A stretch of 64,000 bases of DNA from Variovorax sp. S12S4 (GTDB lineage: Bacteria > Pseudomonadota > Gammaproteobacteria > Burkholderiales > Burkholderiaceae_C): positions 3,883,001 through 3,947,000 of the forward strand of contig NZ_JALPKR020000002.1 of the NCBI RefSeq assembly GCF_023195515.1, written 5' to 3'. A model generated the notes under the pieces. The model was not told the DNA's origin. It made no database searches and saw only the letters and a list, made by a program, of their open reading frames with translations. Below, one piece after another: positions 33,543-42,839 of this stretch (its first letter is position 1; the number at the start of each line of letters is the position of its first letter). The position numbers and the translations under genes are program-made.

Positions 33543-33884
33543 ATGACGAAGCTCATCACCGACGAACAACGCGCGCTGCTGCTGGCCAACGGCCGAGAAT
33601 CGATCGAGAACTCTCACTTCGACCCGCTACCGGTGGTCAAGCTGTTCACGCCCAACGCGGGCGCTACGTGGTTGTTGAGCGAACTCGATTCCGAAGACAT
33701 CGCGTTTGGACTCTGCGACCTCGGGCAAGGCTTTCCCGAACTCGGCTATGTGAGCCTGACGGAGCTGGAGAGCTTGCGCGGGAGATGGGGTCTGCCGATC
33801 GAGCGCGATCTGTACTTCGTTGCTGACAAGCGGCTGAGCGGCTACGCGCGTGAAGCGCGGCTGGCAGGGCGCATCGTGGCGTAG
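33543..33884 (+). CDS. DUF2958 family protein, first copy
   Basis: 113 residues, preceded by AAGGAGAAAGACC. The DUF2958 signature is complete: LITDEQRALLLANGRES, FDPLPVVKLFTPNAGATWLL, SELDSEDIAFGLCDLGQGFP, ELGYVSLTELESLRGRWGLP and ERDLYFVADKRLSGYAREAR. The family is restricted to mobile elements and plasmids and has no known function. A second copy lies 460 bases downstream beyond a divergent XRE gene. Confidence 0.9.
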   Translation: MTKLITDEQRALLLANGRESIENSHFDPLPVVKLFTPNAGATWLLSELDSEDIAFGLCDLGQGFPELGYVSLTELESLRGRWGLPIERDLYFVADKRLSGYAREARLAGRIVA

Positions 33885-33895
33885 CGTCGAAGGCA

Positions 33896-34204
33896 TCAGC
33901 CGCCGATGGCCGGCTGATGCCATTCCTTCGGCAACCTGGCTTCTGTTTCGAGCATCAATTCGCCGGCGCTGCGGCCCAGCGCCCGGGCGATCCTGAGCAC
34001 CAGAACCAGCGTGGGCATGTGCTCGCCGCGCTCGATCTTGCCCATGTGAGAGCGCTCGATGCCGGCGAGGTGCGCCAGCATTTCCTGGGCGATGCCATCC
34101 TCGGTTCTCAGTGCGCGCACCACCGCACCGAACGCCAGCGCCGGCGCGACCTCAAAGGTCGTCGCGCCGGTAGGGCGTCCTCGCTGAATGGCTCGCTTCT
34201 GCAT
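33896..34204 (-). CDS. XRE-family repressor-like protein
   Basis: 102 residues. The HTH is complete: FGAVVRALRTEDGIAQEMLA, LAGIERSHMGKIERGEHMPT and LVLVLRIARALGRSAGELML. It is transcribed against both neighbouring DUF2958 genes, and its start faces the second copy, so it may control that gene and itself. Small XRE regulators of this type occur in the same place in Tn4371-like ICEs. Confidence 0.85.
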   Translation of the reverse strand: MQKRAIQRGRPTGATTFEVAPALAFGAVVRALRTEDGIAQEMLAHLAGIERSHMGKIERGEHMPTLVLVLRIARALGRSAGELMLETEARLPKEWHQPAIGG

Positions 34205-34344
34205 GGACAGAAGCGTCTCGTTTCAGCACAATTTAAACCACGTTATCTTTAACTCATATCGTTGTTTTCAGGATCGGGCCGCGCGTAGAAATCCTTCTGC
34301 ACCTGTCCTTGTGGCATTAGCATTCCGTCATCTTTCGAGGGCCC

Positions 34345-34686
34345 ATGACCTTTCTTACCGAGCAGCAGCGCGCCGAAATGCTGGCCAACGGCGCGGCTCG
34401 CGCCCATGGCCGCGCCATCGATCCTCATCCCGTCGTCAAGCTGTACACCTTGGACGCCCCCGCCTGCTGGCTGCTCACCGAGCTCGATGCCGATGGCGAT
34501 CGCGCCTATGGGCTGACCGATGCCGGCACGGGCTTCCCCGAACTCGGGCATGTGAGCCTTTCGGCGCTCGAGGGCGTGCGCGGCCCCCAGGGCCTGCGCA
34601 TCGTCGCCGATCCGCATTTCAGGGCGCGGCAGCCGCTGTCCGGCTATGCGGCCGACGCGCAGCGCGACGGGTCGATCAACGACTGA
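34345..34686 (+). CDS. DUF2958 family protein, second copy
   Basis: 113 residues: TFLTEQQRAEMLANGAARAH, HPVVKLYTLDAPACWLLTEL, AYGLTDAGTGFPELGHVSLS and PHFRARQPLSGYAADAQ. It is diverged from the copy at 33543 (about half the positions differ by eye), so the pair is an old duplication rather than an assembly repeat. The 140-base gap to the XRE gene should hold two promoters. Confidence 0.85.
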   Translation: MTFLTEQQRAEMLANGAARAHGRAIDPHPVVKLYTLDAPACWLLTELDADGDRAYGLTDAGTGFPELGHVSLSALEGVRGPQGLRIVADPHFRARQPLSGYAADAQRDGSIND

Positions 34687-34813
34687 ACTTCCTTGGCGGG
34701 TCGGGGCGCACGGAATCGTCGCTGCTCGCGCGACAGCGCATCGCCGCAAAAGCCAGCCATGCCGGCCGTGCCTATGGCAGCCTTCGCGCAAGCAAGAAGA
34801 AGTGAGTTCTGCC

Positions 34814-35606
34814 ATGACCGACCGCAAGGCCGAAGGCCTGCCGAGCGCGCTCTGGCGCGCGTCGGCGGCCTACCTCTACACGCTCGATCTCGACAGCCCC
34901 GCGCTCGCGTGGGAGTACCTGCGCCGCCATCCGCAGTACCAGGCGGACTGGACACGGCGCGCCGCATCGCTTGAACGGTGGGGGTTGCGACAGCGCCGAA
35001 GATCCCCGTCTCGATGCGCGCGAAGCGCAGCCGTTCTGGATCACGGCGGCTGACGAGTTGCTGCACGTGCGCGCTTCGCGCGCGCACGATGCGTCGACCC
35101 GGCCGACCTTCGACCTCTGGCGCGTGCCCGGCCGCAAGCGCCTGGCGCTCGGCGACTCGGGCCTGGCGTTGCTGATCGACGTATCCGCAAAGCGCCTGCG
35201 GATGTCACTGGCCGACGACCTCTCCGATGGCGCGGCCTACATCTGCGCCGTCCCGCTCGGCCCCGGCCTGCGCGGCCAGTTGAATGCGTTCAATGCGCAG
35301 GCACAGGTTCTTCAGGGCCATGCGCCTGCAGAGGACTGCATGCGGGCTGTCACCCGGGCCACGCTGCTGCATCTTCGCGCCCTGCAGGCGCTCGATGGCG
35401 CGCAGGCCGGCGCCTCGCATCGCGATATCGCCCAAGCGCTGTTCGGTCTCGAAGCCGCGGTGCGCTGGCATGCCGATGGCGAACTGCGCGCCGCAGTCCG
35501 GCACCTGCTGCGGCGAGCCGAGGCGTACATGAGCGGTGGCTATCTGAGCCTCGCGGGCATACAGCGCAGTGCAGCCGATGCCCCCGGAGACGAACCGATG
35601 CGCTGA
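34814..35606 (+). CDS. DUF6499-DUF2285 fusion protein (frameshifted)
   Basis: 263 residues if one extra G is removed from the run at 34980-34984. The N-terminal DUF6499 part reads ALWRASAAYLYTLDLDSPAL and AWEYLRRHPQYQADWTRRAA, then joins CDSAEDPRLDAREAQPFW in the next frame. The DUF2285 part has GDSGLALLIDVSAKRLRMSL, LRGQLNAFNAQAQVLQG and ASHRDIAQALFGLEAAVRWH with a likely HTH near 200. Fusions of these domains are typical ICE regulators. The repaired length is a multiple of three. Confidence 0.8.
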
Positions 35607-35698
35607 ATATCTCCCTGCGCAAAAAGGCCCTTGCTCCCGAGACTGCCTCCACTGGGCTGCGAATGGCTCGCGGTCCCGCGACAACGATGGAGGCCCTC

Positions 35699-35996
35699 AT
35701 GGCAAGTGCCAGTTCCCCGTTTACCGCCCGCGCTGCAACGGCTGCGCCGCGGCCCCTTTGCGGTGCCCGCCGCGCCGGCCAACCCCGAGTTCTTGACCAC
35801 CGGCGAGGCCGGCGCCTTTCTGCGCCTGTCGCCGCGCACGCTCGAGAAGCATCGCGTGCTGGGCGGCGGCCCGCGCTTTCGGAAGTTCGGTGCGCGCGTG
35901 GTCTACGCGGTCGAGGATCTGCGCGCCTGGGCGAACAGCCGGGCCTATGAAATGACCTCCGATCCCGGTTACGTGCAGCGCGACTCCGTCCGCTGA
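35699..35996 (+). CDS. AlpA/MerR-like helix-turn-helix protein (frameshifted)
   Basis: 98 residues if one extra C is removed from CCCC at 35753-35756. ATG at 35699 follows GGAG at 35689-35692. The C-terminal domain is an excisionase-type winged helix: EFLTTGEAGAFLRLSPRTLE, KHRVLGGGPRFRKFGARVVY and AVEDLRAWANSRAYE. Proteins of this family act as excisionases or as activators of integrase genes. It sits directly before repA, as in related ICEs. Confidence 0.75.
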
Positions 35997-36022
35997 CCGA
36001 CGCGCAGGGCAGGGGCCTCACC

Positions 36023-37027
36023 ATGTCGAAGCGTCCGAGCGAACGCGAACAGCTGTCGCTGTTTCGCGCGCTGCCGGGAAGTGACATGGCGCTGCGCGAT
36101 GCGCAGGACCTGATGGCCTATCCGTTCTTCTCGCTCGCCAAGTCGCCGCGCACGGCGCCGATTCGCTTCGAGGCCGGCGGTGTCTCGCTTACCGTCGAGG
36201 GCGTGCCGGAGCACGGCATCGCCACGATCTGGGATGCGGACGTGCTGATCTGGGCCGCGAGCCAGATCGTCCAGGCCAAGAAGGAAGGCATCGCGCCTTC
36301 GCGCCTGATGGTGGCCACGCCCTACGAGATCCTGCGCTTCGCGCAGCGCGGCACCGGCCGCAGCGACTACCTGGCGCTGCGCGCCGCGCTGGACCGGCTG
36401 CAGTCCACCACTGTCGCCACGACCTTGCGCCAGCGGGAGCGTCCGAGCGGCGCGATGCGCGTGCACCGCTTCTCCTGGATCAATGAGTGGAAGGAATACA
36501 TCCGCTCAGACGGACGCGCCGACGGCATCGAACTGATCCTGGCCGACTGGTTCTTCTCGGGCGTGATGGACGAGGCCTTGGTGCTCACGCTCGATCCCAC
36601 GTACTTCCGGCTTTCCGGCGGCATCGAGCGCTGGCTGTACCGGCTGGTACGCAAGCACGGCGGGCGGCAGCCCGGCGGTTGGCGCTTCGCCATGCGCCAC
36701 CTGCACCTGAAGTCCGGAAGCCTGCAGCGCCATTCCGACTTCGCGCTGCAGGTGCGCCATCTGGTGCGGCGTCAGGCGCTGCCGGGCTATCGGCTGTCCA
36801 TCGAGCGCTGTGGTGGCATGGAATGGTTGGCTTTCCGACCGACGCCGGGCGAACCGTTTCAAAGCGACTTATCCACAGTTTCTGTTGAAGAACCTGTGGA
36901 TGACGTGGGGACGGGCTCGGTGGATCACCCGCACGACCCTCGGTGGATCACCCGCATAAACATCGGTGGATCGCCCGCACCGATCGGTCCAGAGGCCACG
37001 CCCGGCAACGGTTTCGGCACTCCCTAA
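36023..37027 (+). CDS. repA: Replication initiator protein A (RPA family)
   Basis: 334 residues. Family blocks: EREQLSLFRALPGSDMALRD, LMAYPFFSLAKSPRTAPIRF, PEHGIATIWDADVLIWAASQ, MVATPYEILRFAQRGTG, LTLDPTYFRLSGGIERWLYR and RLVRKHGGRQPGGWRFAMRH, the last pair being two winged-helix units. RPA-type initiators drive replication of broad-host-range plasmids and of Tn4371-like ICEs in the excised state. The last 50 residues are low-complexity because the DNA there carries a DnaA box and iterons. Confidence 0.9.
   Translation: MSKRPSEREQLSLFRALPGSDMALRDAQDLMAYPFFSLAKSPRTAPIRFEAGGVSLTVEGVPEHGIATIWDADVLIWAASQIVQAKKEGIAPSRLMVATPYEILRFAQRGTGRSDYLALRAALDRLQSTTVATTLRQRERPSGAMRVHRFSWINEWKEYIRSDGRADGIELILADWFFSGVMDEALVLTLDPTYFRLSGGIERWLYRLVRKHGGRQPGGWRFAMRHLHLKSGSLQRHSDFALQVRHLVRRQALPGYRLSIERCGGMEWLAFRPTPGEPFQSDLSTVSVEEPVDDVGTGSVDHPHDPRWITRINIGGSPAPIGPEATPGNGFGTP
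36869..36979 (+). repeat. Candidate replication origin inside repA: DnaA box and three 23-base iterons
   Basis: A perfect DnaA box TTATCCACA lies at 36869-36877 and a one-mismatch box on the other strand at 36895-36903. TCGGTGGATCACCCGCA occurs at 36917-36933 and 36940-36956, and with one change (A to G) at 36963-36979. The starts are exactly 23 bases apart. As 23 is not a multiple of three the repeats are translated in three frames, so DNA-level selection is likely. Confidence 0.65.
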
Positions 37028-37047
37028 ACATCTAAAGGGATACATAA

Positions 37048-37806
37048 ATGGAAGTCACGCGCGCGCGAGACAGAGCTGCTCAAACAACGGGCAGTGCTTC
37101 TGACGAGACAACCCAAGCAGGCCAGACGGCCGAGAACCGCTCGCCAGGCAGCGGGCCCCGGCCGGGCAAGGTGATCGCGCTGCTGAACCAGAAGGGCGGC
37201 GCGGGCAAGACGACGCTCGCCACGCATCTGGCCGGCGAGCTGGCGATGCAAGGCGGGCGTGTCACGCTGCTCGATGCCGATCCGCAGGGCTCGGCCTTGG
37301 ACTGGGCGCAGCGGCGGCTTCAGAACGGGCAGCAGCGGCTGTACGGCGTCTTCGGGCTCGCGAGGGACTCGCTGCACCAGGAGGCGCCGCAGATCGCCTC
37401 GCAGGCCGACTACGTGGTCATCGATGGCCCGCCGCGGGTCGCGGCCCTCGCGCGCTCCGCATTGCTGGCCGCTGACCTCGTGCTGATCCCGGTGCAGCCC
37501 AGTGCCTACGACGTGTGGGCCAGCCACGAGATGGTACAGCTCGTGATCGAAGCGAGAGTGTTTCGACCGCAACTGCGCGCCGCTTTTGTGATCAACCGGC
37601 GTGTGGTGGGGACGGTCATCGGCCGCGACGCGCGTGCGGCGCTGGCCGATCAGCCGTTCGCCGCGCTGCGCGCCGAAATCTCGCAGCGCATCGTGTTCGC
37701 CGACAGCGTCGCTGCCGGGCGGCTCGCCTGCGAAGCGGCACCGACGTGCGCCGCGGCGCGCGAGATCGCTGCGCTGGCGCAGGCCGTGCGGGAGATGCTG
37801 CGATGA
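37048..37806 (+). CDS. parA: ParA partition ATPase of the ICE
   Basis: 252 residues. A 40-residue low-complexity start precedes the deviant Walker [21 protein letters not shown]. Then [17 protein letters not shown] (A'), [20 protein letters not shown] (Walker B) and [17 protein letters not shown] follow. It lacks the N-terminal HTH of large plasmid ParAs. It should move the element through ATP-dependent nucleoid binding, with ParB at 29.3 kb or the small protein that follows. ATGA overlap with the next gene. Confidence 0.9.
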   Translation: MEVTRARDRAAQTTGSASDETTQAGQTAENRSPGSGPRPGKVIALLNQKGGAGKTTLATHLAGELAMQGGRVTLLDADPQGSALDWAQRRLQNGQQRLYGVFGLARDSLHQEAPQIASQADYVVIDGPPRVAALARSALLAADLVLIPVQPSAYDVWASHEMVQLVIEARVFRPQLRAAFVINRRVVGTVIGRDARAALADQPFAALRAEISQRIVFADSVAAGRLACEAAPTCAAAREIAALAQAVREMLR

Positions 37807-38072
37807 CGTCGCGGGCGACTTCCGCGTCGCCGAAGCGCGCGCCGATCGGCCGCAGGCCGGCTGCCGATCCGGCGTCGGCCTGGGTGCGGCGCGCCGACGA
37901 ACCGGCGGGCGCGGCCACGGCCACGGCGTCGGTTTACACAGCGCGCTTGACCATCGACGTGACGCCGGCGCTGCGCGGAAAGATCAAGGTGATCGCGTTC
38001 AAGCGCGACGTCACTGCGGCCGAGATGCTGCGCGAGTTGCTGGAGCGCGAGTACGGTGGAGGTGAACCGTGA
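37803..38072 (+). CDS. Small ribbon-helix-helix-like partner of ParA
   Basis: 89 residues starting in the ATGA overlap with parA. The first half is basic and disordered. The second half reads [20 protein letters not shown] then [20 protein letters not shown], a typical RHH: one strand and two helices. Such proteins next to parA are centromere-binding proteins of ParG/CopG type. It overlaps the DUF2840 gene by GTGA, so parA to traF form one operon. Confidence 0.75.
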   Translation: MTSRATSASPKRAPIGRRPAADPASAWVRRADEPAGAATATASVYTARLTIDVTPALRGKIKVIAFKRDVTAAEMLRELLEREYGGGEP

Positions 38073-38599
38073 TGCAGCCGCGGCCGTCTTCTGCGCAGTC
38101 CTTGCCCTCAGCCGTCGTATGTCCGGGGACCATGCGCGGGCGTACCCGCATGCGCGTGTCATTGGCGTTCGTCGAGCATCGCGTGAACGTCTGGCTGCGC
38201 TTCGGTCGGCCGGCGCGCGAGACCATCCTCGATCGCTGGCGGCGCGTTGCGATCTTCGAGCCGGATGCGCTCTGCTGCCGCGTCAAGTGGATCGGCAATG
38301 ACTACGGTACGGCGCTGTGGCAGCTGATGGTGCTGCAGGCGCCGATGCCGTCCGACGGCGCGCAGCGCGTTGCCGGTGTACAGCCGGGCGCGCGCATTCT
38401 GCTGCGCGCCGATGGTGTGATCCAGGTCAAGGCCGTGCTTGCGGCAATTGACGCGATCGAGGCCTCTGGCATCGACCCGTGCGTGGTGGCCGTCACCTAC
38501 TGGCGTACGGTCGGCAACCGGCTGGCTGCGCGCCAGCCGCTGCCGGGCTACACCGCCGAGCGGCATGCGGCACATCTGGCGCGCGGGGCGCTGCGATGA
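38069..38599 (+). CDS. DUF2840 family protein
   Basis: 176 residues if the GTG at 38069 is used; ATG at 38072 is equally possible. The DUF2840 core is VSLAFVEHRVNVWLRFG, ETILDRWRRVAIFEPDALCC, VKWIGNDYGTALWQLMVLQA and QPGARILLRADGVIQVKAVL. The family is found between parA and traF in Tn4371-like ICEs and has no known function; one can guess a structural or mating-related role from position only. ATGA overlap with traF. Confidence 0.85.
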   Translation: MMQPRPSSAQSLPSAVVCPGTMRGRTRMRVSLAFVEHRVNVWLRFGRPARETILDRWRRVAIFEPDALCCRVKWIGNDYGTALWQLMVLQAPMPSDGAQRVAGVQPGARILLRADGVIQVKAVLAAIDAIEASGIDPCVVAVTYWRTVGNRLAARQPLPGYTAERHAAHLARGALR

Positions 38600-39129
38600 C
38601 GCCGCGCCTGCTCTTCGCTTGCATGGGCGTCGGCCTGGCGGCGCTGTGCGCGCCGGCCGTCATGCCGGTGGGCGCGCGCGACCGCGTGCTCGTGGTCTAC
38701 AACCCGAGCGACAGCGTGCCGCGCGGCTGGTACCGCATCGGCCGCCTGGACAGCGCAGCCTCGCTGCACATCGGCAGCATCGTGCTGGCACGGCTTCCGG
38801 CCGACGTGGCCGCCTTCGCGGCCCAGCGCGGCTACCTGCCGAGCGGCGTGCCGATCCTCAAGCGCATCGGCGCGCTTGCGCCGCAATCGGTGTGTGTTTG
38901 CGATCAGCTCGTGCGCATTGGCGGTGCCGTGGTGGCGAGCGTGCGAACGCATGACGGCGCGCATCGCCCGCTGCAAGCTTGGTCGCAATGCCGCCCCCTT
39001 GCTGTGGGCGAACTGTTCCTTCTTGGCGACGCAAACCCGGCATCGTTCGACAGCCGCTATTTCGGGCCTATCTCCGTGTCGGCGGTGCTTGGCGTGGCGC
39101 GACCTTTGTGGACCTGGGGTGGGCCATGA
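38596..39129 (+). CDS. traF: TraF-type S26 signal peptidase
   Basis: 177 residues. One N-terminal membrane segment (LLFACMGVGLAALCAPAVMP). The S26 catalytic serine lies in NPSDSVPRGWYRIG near 37 (PSDSxPxG), the basic partner in PILKRIGALAPQ near 95 (K-R), and the end has GELFLLGDANPASFDSRYFG. TraF of IncP and of Tn4371-like ICEs matures the pilin-like TrbC by cyclisation. It is therefore a conjugation gene, although no trb genes are present here. Confidence 0.9.
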   Translation: MTPRLLFACMGVGLAALCAPAVMPVGARDRVLVVYNPSDSVPRGWYRIGRLDSAASLHIGSIVLARLPADVAAFAAQRGYLPSGVPILKRIGALAPQSVCVCDQLVRIGGAVVASVRTHDGAHRPLQAWSQCRPLAVGELFLLGDANPASFDSRYFGPISVSAVLGVARPLWTWGGP

Positions 39130-39130
39130 G

Positions 39131-39150
39131 GGTCGCCATATCCTGCGACC
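39131..39150 (+). other. Candidate oriT (IncP-type nic site)
   Basis: TATCCTGC at 39139-39146 matches the P-type nic consensus YATCCTGY, with the predicted cut between G39145 and C39146. It lies within GGTCGC-N8-GCGACC, a perfect 6-base inverted repeat, immediately after the traF stop and before the relaxase gene, the expected position for oriT. Confidence 0.5.
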
Positions 39151-39516
39151 GAGCATGCAACCGAGCTGCAGCCGGACGTGTGTTCGTGCTGCACCCAGTC
39201 GTGCAGAGGGCCCGCCGCCAGCGTGCAGCGCGAGCTGCACCGCCGCTGCCGCTCGGGCAGTGTTGCGCACCTCGTGCGCGGCTGGCGGCAGCTCGGAGCC
39301 GGGAGCGGATGCGGGAGGCGAAATCGCCGAGGTGCAGGGAGGGCCAGATAAAAGGGGCGGCACGCCGTCGCCCGCAACGCTCGTCTGCACGTGGGGTGGG
39401 CGCGGCACGGCACCTGTCGATGCCGGTGCTGCGCCGATGCGCAACGCCACGTCGCTGCGGCCTTGCGCACGTGCCGCTTTCGATCCCTTGCGCGTCATTG
39501 CTCCGGAGTGCCCGCC
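39151..39516 (+). other. Intergenic region between oriT and the relaxase
   Basis: 366 bases. It is GC-rich and has short palindromes (for example CTGCACC and GGTGCAG words), and TTG at 39517 follows GGAG at 39504-39507. No gene was found. In related elements relaxosome-protein sites lie here; none can be identified from one sequence. Confidence 0.45.
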
Positions 39517-41463
39517 TTGGCTTCGCGTAAGGAACCGGATGCCGAGCGCTTTCGTATCCGACCGGCGGCACCGAAGTCCCACGCAGGACCGCGCCCGGAG
39601 CGCTTCGTGTCCCGGGTGCTCGGGGAAGTCTCGAAGGCCGGCGCTAAAGCGTCCGGCCAGCGGGCAGGGCGGCCCGCCTCGACCTTTGGCCGAGGCCGCG
39701 TCGCGGCCGGTATGGCAGTCGATCGCCTGGGCGTGCATGCCCGACGCGTGGTCATCAAGGCCCGCTTCGTGGTGCTCCGGAAAGCCGGCGCGAACTCGGT
39801 ATCCACGCACCTGCGCTACATCGAGCGCGATGGGGTGACACGTGACGGGCAGCGCGGGCAGGCTTATGGTCCCGAGACCGATGCCGCCGACCTGAAGGCC
39901 TTCGAGGAGCGGGGCAGGGGAGATCGCCACCAGTTCCGCTTCATCGTCTCGGCCGAGGACGCGGTCGACCTGGAAGATCTGCGTGGTTTCACGCGGCAAC
40001 TGATGCAGCGCATGGCGGTGGACTTGGAAACGCCGCTGGACTGGGTGGCCGTCGATCACTGGGACACCGACAACCCGCACACCCACGTCGTCTTGAACGG
40101 CCGGACCGCGGGCAAGGAAGACCTCATCATCGCGCCGGACTACATCGCCCGGGGCATGCGTATGCGAGCCAGCGAGATCGCTACCGAATGGTTGGGGCCG
40201 CGCACCGAGATCGAGATCCGGCAAAGCCAGCAGCGCGAAGTCGAGCAGCAGCGACTCACCGGCCTGGACCGGGCCTTGATGCGCCAGGCCGTAGCCGATA
40301 CCGTTGACCTGACTGGCCGGCCCGGGGACCGGCACCGCCAGAACCTGCTGCGGGCGCGCCTGCAGCGGCTCGAAGTCCTGGCGCTGGCCGAGCGGGTCGA
40401 TGCCAACTGTTGGCGGCTGGCGCCGGACATGGCGCGGACCTTGACCGCGATGGGCGAGCGCGAGGAGGCGCTGGACACCATGCGCCGGGCACTCAAGGGC
40501 CAGCAGCGTGAATGCGTGCTGGAGGACGCGTCGACCACCCCCGTCATCGGCCGCATCGCGGGTAAGGGCCTGACCGACGAACTGCACGAGCGAGGCTATC
40601 TGGTGGTCGATGGCATTGATGGCCGGGCGCACTATCTGAAACTACCGCCCGGTGCCGATCTGTCGGCGCTGCCGGTGGGCGGCATCGTGGAAGCAAAGCC
40701 GCCGGGGCGGGAGCGGGCCGTGGACCGCTCCATTGCGGCCATCGCCCAGGATGGCATCTACAAGACCGCCGATCATCTGGCCCGACTAGAGCAGGCGGCA
40801 GACCGCGATCCGCAAGCCACGGTCGATGTCCACGTGCGCCGGCTCAAGGCGCTGCGCCGCAGCGGTTTCGTGGCGCGCGTGGCCGACGGCGTCTGGCAGG
40901 TGCCGCCGGACCTGATGCAGAAAGCTCAGCAGTATGACGCGCAGAGAGGCACGGGTCCGACTATCGAATTGCGCTCGCACCTGCCCATCGACCAGCAGGT
41001 GCGCGCCATCGGTGCGACCTGGCTGGACAGGCAATTGATCGGGGAGGGCGGCGGGCTGGCGGCGCAGGGCTTCGGCGCGCAGGCACGCGATGCGATGCGC
41101 GGCCGCGCGGACTTTCTTGCCGAGCAGGGATTGGCCGAACGCCGAGGCCAACGCATGGTGCTCGCGCGCAACCTGCTTGCCACCTTGCGCGACCGAGAAC
41201 TGGCGACTGCCGGGAAGTCTTTGCAAGACCAGACCGGCAAGACCTACCGATCGATGCAGGAGGGTGCGCGCGCCAGCGGCGTCTACCGCCGTTCCATCCA
41301 ACTTACCAGCGGACGCTTCGCCATGCTCGACGACGGGATGGGTTTCAGTTTGGTTCCTTGGCGGCAGGTGATCGAACGTAGCTTGGGCCAACAAGTCTCT
41401 GCCGTGGTGCGTGGCCAGTCCGTCACTTGGCAGCTTGGGCGGCAGCGAGGTATGTCCATTTGA
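39517..41463 (+). CDS. VirD2/TraI-like relaxase with DUF3363 domain
   Basis: 648 residues from TTG at 39517 (ASRKEPDAERFRIRP...). The relaxase core lies in 60-230: THLRYIERDGVTRDGQRGQA, HQFRFIVSAEDAVDLEDLRG and LDWVAVDHWDTDNPHTHVVL, with the HxH metal site (NPHTHVVL) of MOBP-type enzymes. A catalytic tyrosine is likely Y in LRYIERDG. The C-terminal DUF3363 half is helical and ends SVTWQLGRQRGMSI. It nicks oriT and leads the strand into the recipient. The next conjugation genes of such ICEs (traG, trb) are missing here. Confidence 0.85.
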   Translation: MASRKEPDAERFRIRPAAPKSHAGPRPERFVSRVLGEVSKAGAKASGQRAGRPASTFGRGRVAAGMAVDRLGVHARRVVIKARFVVLRKAGANSVSTHLRYIERDGVTRDGQRGQAYGPETDAADLKAFEERGRGDRHQFRFIVSAEDAVDLEDLRGFTRQLMQRMAVDLETPLDWVAVDHWDTDNPHTHVVLNGRTAGKEDLIIAPDYIARGMRMRASEIATEWLGPRTEIEIRQSQQREVEQQRLTGLDRALMRQAVADTVDLTGRPGDRHRQNLLRARLQRLEVLALAERVDANCWRLAPDMARTLTAMGEREEALDTMRRALKGQQRECVLEDASTTPVIGRIAGKGLTDELHERGYLVVDGIDGRAHYLKLPPGADLSALPVGGIVEAKPPGRERAVDRSIAAIAQDGIYKTADHLARLEQAADRDPQATVDVHVRRLKALRRSGFVARVADGVWQVPPDLMQKAQQYDAQRGTGPTIELRSHLPIDQQVRAIGATWLDRQLIGEGGGLAAQGFGAQARDAMRGRADFLAEQGLAERRGQRMVLARNLLATLRDRELATAGKSLQDQTGKTYRSMQEGARASGVYRRSIQLTSGRFAMLDDGMGFSLVPWRQVIERSLGQQVSAVVRGQSVTWQLGRQRGMSI

Positions 41464-41506
41464 GGAGGCCCGATCCCCCGGAGATAAATGCGGCGTTTCC
41501 CTGCCG

Positions 41507-42839
41507 TCAGGGCGGCAAAGAGCGGCTGACTGCAAAGCCGATGCGGGTGCGTCCACTGCCGGAGATCGCCATGGTGTATCCCGAATGCATTCGCGCGATG
41601 GCTGCCACGATGGCCAACCCGAGCCCGTGATGAAGGTGCCCGTCCGTGCGCGACTCATCGGTGCGGAAGAACCGATCGAACAGCCGGGGAATATGCAGCG
41701 CATCGATGTCCGGCCCTGTGTTTTCAACGGAAATTTCGGCGCCGCCCTCCGCGTTCACACCGATGCGCACCGTAATTGCAGAACCCTTCACCGCGTAGCG
41801 TGGCGTTGCCCAGCAGGTTGGACACCGCCCGCTTGAACAGCGGCTGATCGACCGCGATCTCTGCATCGCCCTCGACATGAACACGCAGTTGCGCCTCGCT
41901 CAAAGGGCCTTCGTGGAAATCCACGACTTGGCGAACCAGTTCCGCGAGGGGCGAAGCGGCATCGCATCTCGCTGTTGCGCCTCGGTCCGCGCGCGACAGG
42001 AAAAGCATGTCATTGACGAGCGCCGCGAGCCGCTGCAACTCTTCGAGGTTGCCGGTCAATGTGTCGCGCAGCGCTTCCACAGGCCGGTCTTCGCGCGACA
42101 GTGCGACTTCGGTATGCCCGATGAGTGCGGCCAGCGGTGTCCGCAACTCGTGCGCAACATCGGCGTTGAATGCTTCGAGCTGCACATAGGCCGCCTCCAG
42201 CCGGCGCAGCATTGCGTTGAACTGGTCGATCCACGGCTGGAGTTCCGCGACCGGCTCGGCCAAGGACAGCCGCTGCTCCATTCGCCCCGGTGAGATGGCA
42301 CGCGTCTGGTCTGCCAATGCGCGCAGGGGCTCCATGGTGCGGCGGACCCTCCAGGCGCAGGCGATGCCCGCCGAGATTCCGCCCAAGAGGGTCGCAGTCG
42401 CAAGGATCAGTGCCAGCCGTCCGAGCATGCGCGAGTCCTCGGTGATATCGAGCAACAGGGCGCCCTGGACTTCCCCCACCGCGAGAGGCAGTGTGAATTC
42501 CATGCGCTGGGCCTTCACATGGTTTGGCAGCACCTCGGGATCTCGATACAGCAGCTCGCCATCCGCCGCACGCAACTCCAGGTAGGTACCGGCTCGACGC
42601 GGAATGGCGGCCTGCAGGTGCCTGCGCATTTCCGCCAGGCCGCCAGCACGCTCGGTCGAAATTGCTGCATCGCGCGTCGCGGCCAGTTTTGTCGTCAGCA
42701 GCGCACGCTGCTTGTCGATGAACGACCACTCGGTGGCGGCGAAGATGCCGGCGCAGAGCAGGCCCAGTCCCAGCGCCGTTTGCGAGGCGAGCTGGATGGA
42801 CAAGCGCGTGGCCAATGAATAGCCGGCCTTCTTTTTCAT
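41507..42839 (-). CDS. Heavy-metal-type sensor histidine kinase (frameshifted)
   Basis: About 444 residues. Two membrane segments ([18 protein letters not shown] near 20 and [20 protein letters not shown] near 155) frame a periplasmic sensor region. A HAMP region follows, then the H-box [17 protein letters not shown] and N-box [10 protein letters not shown]. At 41797-41803 two bases seem lost (or one gained); after it the frame continues [29 protein letters not shown] and [22 protein letters not shown] overlap with the response regulator. QseC/CusS/TctE-like; the signal is unknown. Confidence 0.8.

Noticed and set aside
36917..36979. CRISPR array for the 23-base repeats
   Set aside because: Only three repeats with 6-base spacers, inside a coding region; iterons fit better.
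38548..40632. 694-codon minus-strand frame opposite traF and the relaxase
   Set aside because: It crosses a gene border and the putative oriT and has no family features.
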